Positions 22,399 through 31,900 of a stretch of 44,595 bases of DNA are shown here, in pieces (positions within the stretch are counted from its first letter, which is position 1; each line of letters opens with the position of its first letter). The translations under genes and the position numbers were made by a program. Origin of the DNA: a virus. Under the pieces are notes generated by a model. The model made no database searches. It was not told the DNA's origin and saw only the letters and a list, made by a program, of their open reading frames with translations. The stretch spans positions 1 to 44,595 of IMG/VR virus record IMGVR_UViG_3300042321_000894; one strand, written 5' to 3'.

Positions 22399-22405
22399 TT
22401 GTGTA
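22399..22405 (+). promoter_or_regulatory. TTGTGTA motif upstream of major tail protein
   Basis: An exact TTGTGTA followed by TATACATATG. It lies eight bases after the preceding stop; the AGGAG ribosome site of the tail protein follows about 40 bases on. It stands at the start of a high-output unit (tail tube). Confidence 0.5.
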
Positions 22406-22455
22406 TATACATATGACCTTTACCAGAGGAATAATACAAAAATAGGAGAGATATA

Positions 22456-23469
22456 ATGGCTTTTAATCAACGCATTTTCTATGCCTGTCAGGCAGTGGCA
22501 GTAGCCCCAAGAGGTACTGGTGCAATTACTTCTTCGTATATTGTACACGGTCTACAAAGCGTGGGTATGACATCGACATTTACTCTTGAGCAAATTTTTG
22601 AAATGGGTCAATTAGCAATTTATGAAAACGTAGAAGAAGTTGCTGATATTGAGGTTACTTTGGAAAAAGTAATCGATGGTTACAAGCTTATATTTGATCT
22701 TGCTACTAGCGGCGCTTGTAAAACTGACTTAGTAGCAGCATCTAAGGCGAGATCAGACGTATATGTTGCTGTATTTGATGATGGTTTATCTAATGCAACT
22801 GGTGTTCCTAGAAATGTATGTATGAACTCTGGTATGTTCGTTAGCTCTGTAAGCTATAGTTATTCAGTAGATGGAAATGCCACAGAGTCTGTTACACTAG
22901 TTGGTAATGATAGATTCTGGAATAATACAACTGCTGGTGTTATTGGTTCTACACCAAATACTCTTTGGACCACTAGTAATCCAACTTCCAATTTTGATGG
23001 TGAAGATGTGCCAAAATCCGGCGTTGTTCGTAGAGTCGATGTTGATCTAGCAGGCTCTACTTTACCAGACGAAGTTAAGTCACAAATGAATAATGATGCA
23101 GTTGGCCTTGGTGGTGGTTATCACGTTCAAAGTATTACAGTTAGTACTGACTTTGGGCAAGAGAATATTCAAGAACTAGGTCGATTTGGACCATATACAA
23201 GATATGCCACATTCCCAATCGAAGTTACATCTGAATTTGAAGTTATTGCCACTTCTGGTGATTTAATAAATGTTTCTGGCAATGCTCCAAACTTAATAGA
23301 TAGAGCAATTACAATCAAAGATACCGCTGGTACAGTTTTAAACCTTGGCACAAAGAATAAACTAACCTCTGTATCATATTCTGGTGGGGATACTGGTGGT
23401 GGTAATGCTACTATTACCTATAGTTATTCTAACTACAATGTATTAACAGTACAGGGTGGCGCCACTTAA
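22456..23469 (+). CDS. Major tail (tube) protein
   Basis: 337 residues, beta-rich, beginning MAFNQRIFYACQAVAVAP. The sequence alternates strands and has a tube-protein-like core (FTLEQIFEMGQLAIYENVEE, then a helix) with an Ig-like end (LTSVSYSGGDTGGGNATITY) as in other tube subunits with surface domains. It is placed before chaperone-like genes and the tape measure. Less AT-biased codons, like the capsid gene, fit very high expression. SD AGGAG. No adjacent gene looks like a contractile sheath. Confidence 0.75.
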   Translation: MAFNQRIFYACQAVAVAPRGTGAITSSYIVHGLQSVGMTSTFTLEQIFEMGQLAIYENVEEVADIEVTLEKVIDGYKLIFDLATSGACKTDLVAASKARSDVYVAVFDDGLSNATGVPRNVCMNSGMFVSSVSYSYSVDGNATESVTLVGNDRFWNNTTAGVIGSTPNTLWTTSNPTSNFDGEDVPKSGVVRRVDVDLAGSTLPDEVKSQMNNDAVGLGGGYHVQSITVSTDFGQENIQELGRFGPYTRYATFPIEVTSEFEVIATSGDLINVSGNAPNLIDRAITIKDTAGTVLNLGTKNKLTSVSYSGGDTGGGNATITYSYSNYNVLTVQGGAT

Positions 23470-23490
23470 TTTTGTTAGTTCGGATAATGG

Positions 23491-24546
23491 ATGGATAGTA
23501 TAATACTAGAACAAATATTATATAGAATAATACAAGGTCGCTTACGTATCAGACTAGGCGACCTTGTTCTATATATACATGAGCCATGTAGAGAATTACT
23601 AGAGGAATCAGTAGATATTTATACTGACGCTTATAATAAAGCATATTTTGATAATATCCCATTAAAAAGTGAATTGTTGCCAATATTAGTAGAAAATAAT
23701 CTTTGGACACCATTTGATGACAAAGAAGCAGATAAAATTGAAAATCAAATTGAAGAACTAAAAATACAAGCATTTAAAAATTTCTTTAGCTCAAAAACAT
23801 TGAACAGTATCAAAAGAAATATTCAATTTAATGAAAAAAGAATGCTTAAATATCGTTCAAAAAAATCCTGTCTAGACTATACTTCCTGTGAAGGGGTTGC
23901 TAATTTTGCTAGATCGGTATGGCTTATTTCTAAAACTACATATGATGGATCTGGCAATTTATATGATTGGAATAAATATGGTATATCATATATTATGGAT
24001 AAATATAATGAGTCAACAATTACTGTAGAACAATTTAGAAAAATAGCTAGAAGCGAACCTTGGAGATCTATGTGGGCCGCTTCTAAAAAACATGGTAATT
24101 TGTTTAATAAGCCATCCATAGAATATACTAAAGAGCAATTATATTTGTGTTCTTATTCCTGTATGTATGATAATATCTATGAGAGTAGTGAATGCCCAAA
24201 TGAAAAAGTCATAGATGATGATGATTGTTTAGATGGTTGGATGATAATAAGAAGAAGAGAGCATGATAAGCACAGAAAAGAACAAGAAGTAAATTCGATG
24301 TTGAAAAACCCCAAAATAGCCAACGCACAAGAGGTATTTTTAGTTGCTAGAGATCAAGAAGCCGCCCAAGAAATATATGGTTTAAATAATCCAATAGCGA
24401 GAAATGTGGTTAAATCTAGAGCAGAAAAAATAGTTAACGCTAATGGTCAAATTAAGTTTACAGAGTTTGATGATATTAAACAAGACATTGCTATACAGCG
24501 TAATCAACAGGCAATCAATAGCATAAAAGGAAAGGGTAGTAGATAA
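23491..24546 (+). CDS. Tail-assembly region protein (351 aa)
   Basis: 351 residues, helical and charged, unknown family. A cysteine group lies in the middle (YLCSYSCMYDNIYESSECPN) followed by an acidic DDDDCLDGW turn. The N-terminus (ILYRIIQGRLRIRLGDLVLY) is encoded across a strong RNA hairpin (23532-23567). Genes between tube and tape measure normally encode tail-assembly chaperones, so I infer that role. The SD is weak, which agrees with lower output than the tube gene just upstream. Its stop shares one base with the next ATG. Confidence 0.5.
   Translation: MDSIILEQILYRIIQGRLRIRLGDLVLYIHEPCRELLEESVDIYTDAYNKAYFDNIPLKSELLPILVENNLWTPFDDKEADKIENQIEELKIQAFKNFFSSKTLNSIKRNIQFNEKRMLKYRSKKSCLDYTSCEGVANFARSVWLISKTTYDGSGNLYDWNKYGISYIMDKYNESTITVEQFRKIARSEPWRSMWAASKKHGNLFNKPSIEYTKEQLYLCSYSCMYDNIYESSECPNEKVIDDDDCLDGWMIIRRREHDKHRKEQEVNSMLKNPKIANAQEVFLVARDQEAAQEIYGLNNPIARNVVKSRAEKIVNANGQIKFTEFDDIKQDIAIQRNQQAINSIKGKGSR
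23532..23567 (+). terminator. Strong hairpin just after the tail-tube gene, inside next ORF
   Basis: ACAAGGTCGC (23532-23541) pairs perfectly with GCGACCTTGT (23558-23567) around a 16-base loop, and the flanks ATAGA and TCTAT could extend the stem past a small bulge. It lies about 60 bases after the tube stop and within the first codons of the next gene. The downstream DNA (TCTATATATAC) is A/T-rich but not a clean T run, so it may be a partial terminator, an attenuator or a translation brake. Confidence 0.55.
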
Positions 24547-24932
24547 TGGATGACTATAACAATTTTCTAAAAAAATCACTAGACTTAAAAGCTGCTAGAG
24601 AATCTCGCAATAAAGAAGTGTCTAGAGATAAATTATTCAAAATGTCTAAAAAGAAAATACAAACTACTATGATCGGCGCTCTATCTACCATAGAGGAAAA
24701 TTTTGGATTTCTATGGGGCTTATCTATTTCAGAGGGTGAACGTAGCGAGGAACAAAAAAAGATACAAGAATTATATGAAGACGCTCGCGCCAAAATATTG
24801 GATCGTGGAAATACTCAGATTAGAAACTTAGAATCTGAGTTCATAAATTATGATATTACAAGGAAAAAATACTTGATCAATCTACCAGTATCGCAATTAA
24901 AACAAGAAGGAGACGATAAAAATGAAGGATAA
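24546..24932 (+). CDS. Putative tail-assembly chaperone (small)
   Basis: 128 residues, highly charged and almost wholly helical (KKSLDLKAARESRNKEVSRD start; a GFLWGLSISEGERSEEQKK turn). Size and place two genes before the tape measure fit a lambda gpG-type chaperone that coats the tape measure. It overlaps the following gene by 11 bases. I looked for a -1 slippery sequence that would fuse it to the next ORF and saw no classical heptamer; the next gene has its own SD. The call is by position. Confidence 0.45.
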   Translation: MDDYNNFLKKSLDLKAARESRNKEVSRDKLFKMSKKKIQTTMIGALSTIEENFGFLWGLSISEGERSEEQKKIQELYEDARAKILDRGNTQIRNLESEFINYDITRKKYLINLPVSQLKQEGDDKNEG

Positions 24933-25887
24933 GATTCAAGACAAAGAAAGACTAGTCGAAAGTGTGGATGATAATAATCAACCCGTCAAGGTACTAGTTA
25001 GAAGGCCAACACCAGAGGACTATAGAGATTCTCAAATTGCCTATAATAAAGCCTTTAGAAAGGCACTAGATTCTGGTGGTTTGCTTAAACAAAAGCTCAA
25101 TGACTATATGACAGAACAGGGCATATGGAGTGAGAGCAAGCAAAAACAATATGATGACTATATTGATAATATTAGAAATAAAGAAGATCTATTAAAGGGT
25201 GGTGGTATTAAATTATCAGAAGCAAAACAAATTGCTTTAGAGTTACGCTCTTTAAGAGGAGACTTTCAAATATTTCTTGCAGAAAAAAATGCATTAGAAA
25301 CTAATTCTGTTGAAGGTCAAGCAGACAATGCTAGATTTGCTGAACTAGTAAGACTGTGTTTGTTAAATCCAGACACAAAACAGAAATACTTTCCAGATCA
25401 AGAATCTTATGATGCTAATGCTACACAGCCTTGGGTTATAGAAGCTTCTTCTGCTTTAGCGAATATGCTTTACAATCTTGATCCTAATTATGTAAATAAT
25501 CTTGAAGAAAATAAATTCTTAAAGGAATTTAAGTTTGTAAATGATGATCTAAAATTGATCGACAAAGATGGTAACTTAGTTGACATTGATGGAAGATTAA
25601 TTAATGAAGATGGTCGCTTTATTGCCTATAGAACAGAAGAGGGCAAGAAAAATAAAGATCAATCTCAGGTGTATTTCGTAAATCGTGATGGCAAAGAAGT
25701 TGTTGCTGTTACTAATGCTGATGGCGAAGAAGAATGGGTCAGAATAGATCTTAAAGAGCGTAAACCATTCCTAGACGATGATGGAAGCCCGATTGCCACA
25801 TCAGATTCTAGCGAAGAAGATGACGATAATAATGTTCAAAATAAGAGGAAAAAAAGGTCGGTAAAAACAGAAGCCGAACCGGCTTGA
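24922..25887 (+). CDS. Putative tail-assembly chaperone (large)
   Basis: 321 residues, strongly charged, helical for the first 200. A run of short imperfect repeats near 205-225 (DKDGNLVDIDGRLINEDGRF) reads as a beta-hairpin repeat of the form x-DG-x. The acidic/basic tail (SSEEDDDNNVQNKRKKRS) is probably disordered. It stands where a GT-type chaperone would be and is separately initiated: AAGGAG lies before ATG 24922. It is much larger than lambda T, so this role is inferred only from position. The stop TGA abuts a TTGTGTA motif. Confidence 0.45.
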   Translation: MKDKIQDKERLVESVDDNNQPVKVLVRRPTPEDYRDSQIAYNKAFRKALDSGGLLKQKLNDYMTEQGIWSESKQKQYDDYIDNIRNKEDLLKGGGIKLSEAKQIALELRSLRGDFQIFLAEKNALETNSVEGQADNARFAELVRLCLLNPDTKQKYFPDQESYDANATQPWVIEASSALANMLYNLDPNYVNNLEENKFLKEFKFVNDDLKLIDKDGNLVDIDGRLINEDGRFIAYRTEEGKKNKDQSQVYFVNRDGKEVVAVTNADGEEEWVRIDLKERKPFLDDDGSPIATSDSSEEDDDNNVQNKRKKRSVKTEAEPA

Positions 25888-25894
25888 TTGTGTA
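25888..25894 (+). promoter_or_regulatory. TTGTGTA motif upstream of tape measure
   Basis: An exact TTGTGTA directly after the preceding stop codon, followed by TTAAATAC. Unlike the other copies it has a hairpin (25922-25946) between it and the next gene. Confidence 0.45.
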
Positions 25895-25921
25895 TTAAAT
25901 ACAAAGGACTAAACCGACTAA

Positions 25922-25955
25922 GGGGGGAAATTCACACCTTCCCCCTCCTTTTATT
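25922..25955 (+). terminator. G/C hairpin with T-rich tail before the tape measure gene
   Basis: GGGGGAA (25923-25929) pairs with TTCCCCC (25939-25945) around a 9-base loop, with one possible G-T pair extending it. CCTTTTATTAT follows. It looks like a rho-independent terminator between the chaperone genes and the tape measure. Full termination would cut off the tape measure, so it more likely reduces read-through and keeps tape measure output low. Confidence 0.6.
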
Positions 25956-25966
25956 ATGGAGCAAAG

Positions 25967-28900
25967 ATGGGAGAAAGGTTTAATCTTACAGCACAGCTAC
26001 AGCTACAAGCACCAACCAATACTCGCCAAGTAATATCACAAATTCGTAGTCAGTTGCAGGGTGTGACTGTAGATGTTCGCGTAGAAGCTAATACTAGAAC
26101 CCTATCTCAAGTTAATAGATCATTATCTGATATAAATGGTAGCGCTAGAAATGCTGCTACTAGTTTTGGCTTTTTAAATAGAAACCTTTCTGAAGCCGCC
26201 CGTAGATTTGGTGTGATTACATTAGCTACTGGCACAATGCTTTCATTTGCACAATCCGTTAAACGTGCTGTTGGTGATGCCATCGCATTTGAAAGACAAA
26301 TGGTCACATTGTCTCAGGTTACTGGAAATACTGTAAAACAACTTGAGGGTGTCAGTCAAGAAGTTACCAGACTCTCTACATCCTTGGGCGCATCTTCTAA
26401 AGAATTATTAAATGTTGCTATTACATTAGCACAGGCAGGTTTCTCTGCCGAGGAAACAAGAAAGTCTTTAGATATTCTTGCTAAAACAACACTAGGTCCA
26501 TCATTTGAAGATGTCACAGAAACAGTAGAAGGCGCAATTGCTGTCATTAGACAGTTTGGTGATGAGGCTATTGCTGCTGGTGGCAATGTTAAATTTCTTG
26601 AATCCACATTAGATGCTATTAACTCTGTATCAAAAGCGTTTGCTGTAGAATCATCCGACTTAATTACAGTTATTCGTCGTACAGGTGGCGTGTTTGCTGC
26701 TGCTGGCGGTAGTGTAAACGAATTAATTGCTCTATTTACATCAGTACGTGCTACAACGAGAGAATCGGCAGAAACAATTGCTACTGGTTTAAGAACTATT
26801 TTTACAAGAATTCAAAGAACAGAAACAGTACAACAACTTGAATCATTGGGGATCTCGCTTAGAGATGCCGAAGGAAGATTCGTTGGCGCTTTTGAGGCTG
26901 TAAAAAGATTATCTGCTGGACTTTCAGCACTAGATCCAAGAGATATTAGATTCTCATCTATTGTTGAAGAACTTGGTGGATTTAGACAAATTGGTAAGGT
27001 TATTCCACTTATCCAACAATTTACCGTTGCACAAGATGCTTTAAATGTCGCGCAAGGCGCTTCTGGTTCAGTTGCGGAAGATGCTATTACAGCACAACAA
27101 GCACTAGCTGTTCAAGCACAAAAAGTACGTGAAGAATTTTCTGCATTGATTCGTCAATTAGCAAATAGTTCAACTTTTAGAGAAATAGCTACTGGTGCCT
27201 TGGATCTGGCTAGCGCATTAATTAAAATAGGATCTGCATTAGAGCCAGTATTACCATTATTGACAAGCCTGTTAGCACTTAAAGTTGGTCAGGGGCTAGC
27301 ACCCGGCCTAACCGCATTACTTGGTTTTAGTGGTGGTGTTCGTCGTCGTGCTAGTGGTGGTGTGATAAGACAGTTTGCTCGCGGTGGTTTTGTTCCGGGT
27401 ACTGGAAATAGGGATACCGTTCCAGCAATGTTACAACCGGGCGAATTTGTAATCAGAAAAAGTAGTGTTAATAAAATTGGAGCAAGTAATCTTGCTGCTA
27501 TGAATGAGAATGGATATAATTTAGGTGGAGAAGTTAACATAGGTGCGGCTGTTCCAGAATTTTTTAATAATGGACAACCAATTCAAGGCAACATTACTGT
27601 GTCAACAGTACCTTCTGCTAGAAAGAAAGGCGCTGAAGCCGTTGGCATTTCTGATACAGTTATAGGTGCAAAAACAGGGTTTGGTCCTACTACTGTTAGT
27701 ATGTATGATCAATTTGCGCTCAAATCTCAAAACCAAGTTACTGAAAACACACCAAAAGGTAAAATACCTCAAGCATCTTTATTTAATATCGCTAATAGTA
27801 TTCTTGGACCTACTAAATCTTATGCTACTGTGACTGCTGGTATAACAGACAAGCAACAAAAAGAATTCAAAAGAATTACCGATTCTGAAATTAAAAACGC
27901 CATAACGAATGGCGCTTCAAAATGGGCTAGCTCTTTTGGTGTAAATGTAGCTCCAAATAGCCTGTCGTTTGCACAAGATTTTCAATTGCCATCTGGTTTA
28001 GTTGGAAGTTATTTTGAATCTATAATCGATGCATTCGATGGAAGACCAATTGGTGCAGAGGCATCTGAATCTAGAAGACCATTTGATTTTGTTAATGGCT
28101 TAACTGGTGAAGCAAATAAAAAATTATTTTCCGCATTATCAAATATTAAATATATAGATGCAAAACTAAGTCAGTCATCTATTGATCAATCAGAATATAC
28201 TAAAAAAGCTAAGAATCAATTAGCTCTTGAGAGTTATCAAAATATAGCTGGTGCTGTTGCTGGCGAATATCAAAAATTATTATCATCATCTAAAAATAAA
28301 AAAGAAGCTAAATCTAAACAACAAACCACACAAAAAGCAAATCTTGGTGGACTTATAAGGCGTTTTGCAAAAGGTGGTTTAGCTGACGCACCAATGGTTG
28401 ATGATATATTACAGGCCACTGGTTCTATATTACCAAAACCAAGTTCAGCTATTCAAGCATTAATAAAATCTGGTGGTGGAGCGGTAGATATTGATCGCAC
28501 TTTAAAACGAACAGTTGGTGACATAGCTTATGCTAAAGCTAAAACTCCAGAAGCCCAACAATCAGTTCTTCAAACATATTTTAGGGATGAAGCAAAAAGA
28601 TTACAAGACTTAAAATCTGCTTCATTAACTCAATTTGGTCAAGAGCTACAAAACGCCATCAAAAGTGGACAAATTGATCCACGCAAAATCAGTATTATCA
28701 GCAAATCTAGAAGAGTAAAGGGTGCTGAAGATTATCTTAGTAATCTATTTGGTATACCAAGAGCAAATATGATATTTACTCAAGGTGGTAGTAAGCAACC
28801 GGCGCTAGATGCCATGAGAAGTAAAGGTCCAAGGGCAGACAGGGTGCAAAGATTTGCTTTAGGTGGCGGGGTTGGGACTGATACAGTTCCAGCTTTATTG

Positions 28901-31900
28901 ACACCCGGCGAATTTGTTATCAACAAAAAATCAGCACAATCAATAGGATATGGCAATCTTGGCCGAATGAATAAAGTTGGTAAATATGCAAACGGTGGCA
29001 TAGTTCAAAGATTTGCGAATGGTGGTAAAAGTGAAGATACTATCTTCTCTTCTTTCGTGCCATTGGGTGGAAGTAGTAATAAGTTTATGGCTGCTTTGGA
29101 TAAGGCTACTTTTGGTTTATTAGATTTTGGTGGAGTAGCCCTTAGACAATTGGTTACTGGTGTAACTTCTTTGAGTAATGCCATGAATATTAATCGTAGC
29201 ATAGTGGATATGCTTGGAGATGCTGGTGAACAATTGAAAGTATCAATTGATCAGAATGACGCCGCAAATAAAAGATCTGATAGACAGCAAGAATTATTAG
29301 CAGGAGCTTATGCGGAACGTATTAAAAAACTTCAAGAATCTGGCGCCACAGACGATCAAATAAAGAGTAAGGTTGACGAATATATTGACGCCCTTGAAAA
29401 AGACACAGCAGCAAAAATTAAAAGTGCGACAGCCACAAATCAATCCAGCGCCACTACCGCAACTCCTACTGCTCCAGCCGCTACTGGAAGTAGTCAGCAA
29501 GATCAAACCTTGAGCAAACTGAAACAATATATAACGGCTAAATATCAAGCACAATTAAATGTTCTCGCAAGCCAAGAAGCCCTACAAAGAAGAGGATTTA
29601 AAACTGATGCAGATATTAATCAAGAAAAACAAAGAATAAGACAAGCACTTGCTCAACAGGCCACAGCCGAATATCAAGTTGCTAAACAGTCTGTTTTGGC
29701 AGCAAATGCTAATCGTGGCGGTAGTGGTGGTGGCGGTGGTGGTGGTGCGACTAATAGGGGCAATGGCGGTAGAGGTGGTGGTGGCCGTTCCACTGTTGAG
29801 AAATTAGACGCTGGTTTTGGCGCGGCACAACAGTTCGTATTTCTTGGTGCGGCGGCAGCTGCTTTAGCTGCCCAGATGTCTGGATTAAGCGATGTACAAA
29901 AACAAGCCATTACAGAAACTGCTGGATTTGTTACTGGTATTGTTGGTATTGTTGGCACTATTGGTCAATTAATTACTTCTATGTTTGCTCAAGCTGCGGC
30001 TTCGACTGCTAGTTCTGCTGCTGATGCAATTGAAACTACTGCTTCGGGTTTAAGTGCCGCTGCTGATACTACTGAAAGTGTTGCCAGTGTTGGTGCTGGG
30101 ATAGCTGATGGTGCTGAGACTGTTCTTTCTGGTACTGCCGCTGTAGCAGATGGTATAGAAGCCACAGGATCTACTGTAGCAGCCGCCGCAGATACTGCTC
30201 AAGCTGGAGCATCTGGAGTAGCTAGTGCGGCATTAATAGGATTCGCTGCCGCCATATTTATTGCTCTAGCTGCCGTAGTCGCCATTGCGGCTGTTTTTAA
30301 ATATCAAGCAGCACTAGCTCGCGCTCAAGCGGAAGAACTTAAAAAAGCATCAGATGCACAATTAAATGCAATAGCAAATCTTACAGGATCAACAGAAGAA
30401 TTTGCTAGATTACAAAAAGAACAAGTAGCTAAACAAAATACAGCATCAGCAAAAGATGCTGGTAGTATTGGAGCATTAATAGGTGGTGCAATAGGCTCTG
30501 CCCTATTCCTTATACTTGTACCAATAATTGGACCATTTGCAATTGTTCTTGGCGCAGCATTAGGTGCGTGGCTTGGCGCAGCAACAGCAGAAGCAAAAGA
30601 ACGAGAACGCTTGGCTGAAATATCTAGAAAATATGGTGGCGAATTAGAATTAAGTAGCAAATTACTAGCAGAATCTACAGAGGCGCAAGCAAAATTTAAA
30701 CAATCATTGCAAGATATTGATATAGAAAAAAATCTCACACCAGAAACTAGAATACAAAGAAGAATTACTGCCCAAACAGGTGTAAGCACATTACCATCTC
30801 TAGCTATTTCTGAATCTAATAGACAGTTACAGAGATTAGCAGGAGAAAAAGGAAAAAGCATTGGAGAATTACAAGAGTCAGATTTTGAAAAAGATCCAGA
30901 ATTAAAGCAAATCTTTAATAATGCACAACAAACTTTAGCCAAAAATTTAGAGTTTTTATCACAAAGCGTAGCAGAATCCAGAAAGACATTGGAAGAAGCA
31001 GCTAAAGTAGAAATCACTGGTGATGAATCATTAGATGATCTCTTAAAAAATGGTGGACAATTAGCACAAGCATTTACTCTTTCACAATCTGCAATTAGGG
31101 CAGAATCAGAGGCTAGAATTGCAGTATTAAAGGCTCAAAAAGATAGCGCGACCACAGATAAAACAAGAGAATCACTGCAAAAAGCAATCAATAGCGAGCA
31201 ACAAAGATTACAACAGCGTTTATCTGATCAAAAGGCTGGTCTAGAATCATTAATAGACGAGCAAAAAAGATTTAAAGAAGAATTGGCCCTTACTACGGCG
31301 GCTAATGCAGAATTTAGAAGAAAACTACTTGAGATAAATGCTGTAGCTAATTCTTTAACAAATGTAGATAATGCTCTCAATAAACTAGCCAAATCAGCAT
31401 CTAATTTAGATTCTTTATTATCTGGTGCAAATTTTGACTTTTCTCTTGATGCTCCAGAAGGATTAACAAGTTTAGAAAATGTTGGTGATTCCGCTGCCTT
31501 CGGTGCTGCTGTAGATAATATAGCGGCTGGACTTGGTGCAGAGGGCGCGAGACTAGCTGAAAACGTAAAAACGGCAGCAGAGATTATCAAAAAGACAGCA
31601 CAGTCAGAATTAGTTGGTGTAAAATTTACAGCAAAAGACAAACAACCAACACCAGAGCAATTTTTAGAAGATATTGGCTTGCAACCAAACTTTTTAGGAT
31701 CTGCATTAGAAAAATTTAGAGAGGATTTTAATAAAAATCTTGAGGATGGTATATTAGATGCTGACGAAGCTCAATCACTCATACAGCCATTAGTAGAACA
31801 GGGTAAAGCGTCAGCCGAACAACTAAATAGATTTAATGAACAGCAAAATAAAGCTATTTCTATATATCAAAATTTTGTTCAACAACTAAAAGATCAAACA

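Noticed and set aside
24900-24935. Programmed -1 frameshift between the two chaperone-like genes
   Set aside because: No X-XXY-YYZ heptamer found near the overlap; the second gene has its own AAGGAG and ATG.
22456-25887. Contractile tail (sheath gene)
   Set aside because: No gene near the tube protein has the length or position of a sheath; not claimed, though a sheath elsewhere in the genome is possible.
25955-25966. ATG 25955 upstream of the tape measure
   Set aside because: It is out of frame; its GGAG is the ribosome site of ATG 25967.
30325-31017. Minus-strand 230-codon open frame opposite the tape measure
   Set aside because: It lies wholly antisense to a clearly coding frame, has a low-complexity Ser/Ala/Leu/Cys composition typical of shadow frames, and no SD or promoter was found.
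31228-31641. Minus-strand 137-codon open frame
   Set aside because: Another shadow of the tape measure; composition mirrors its reverse complement.
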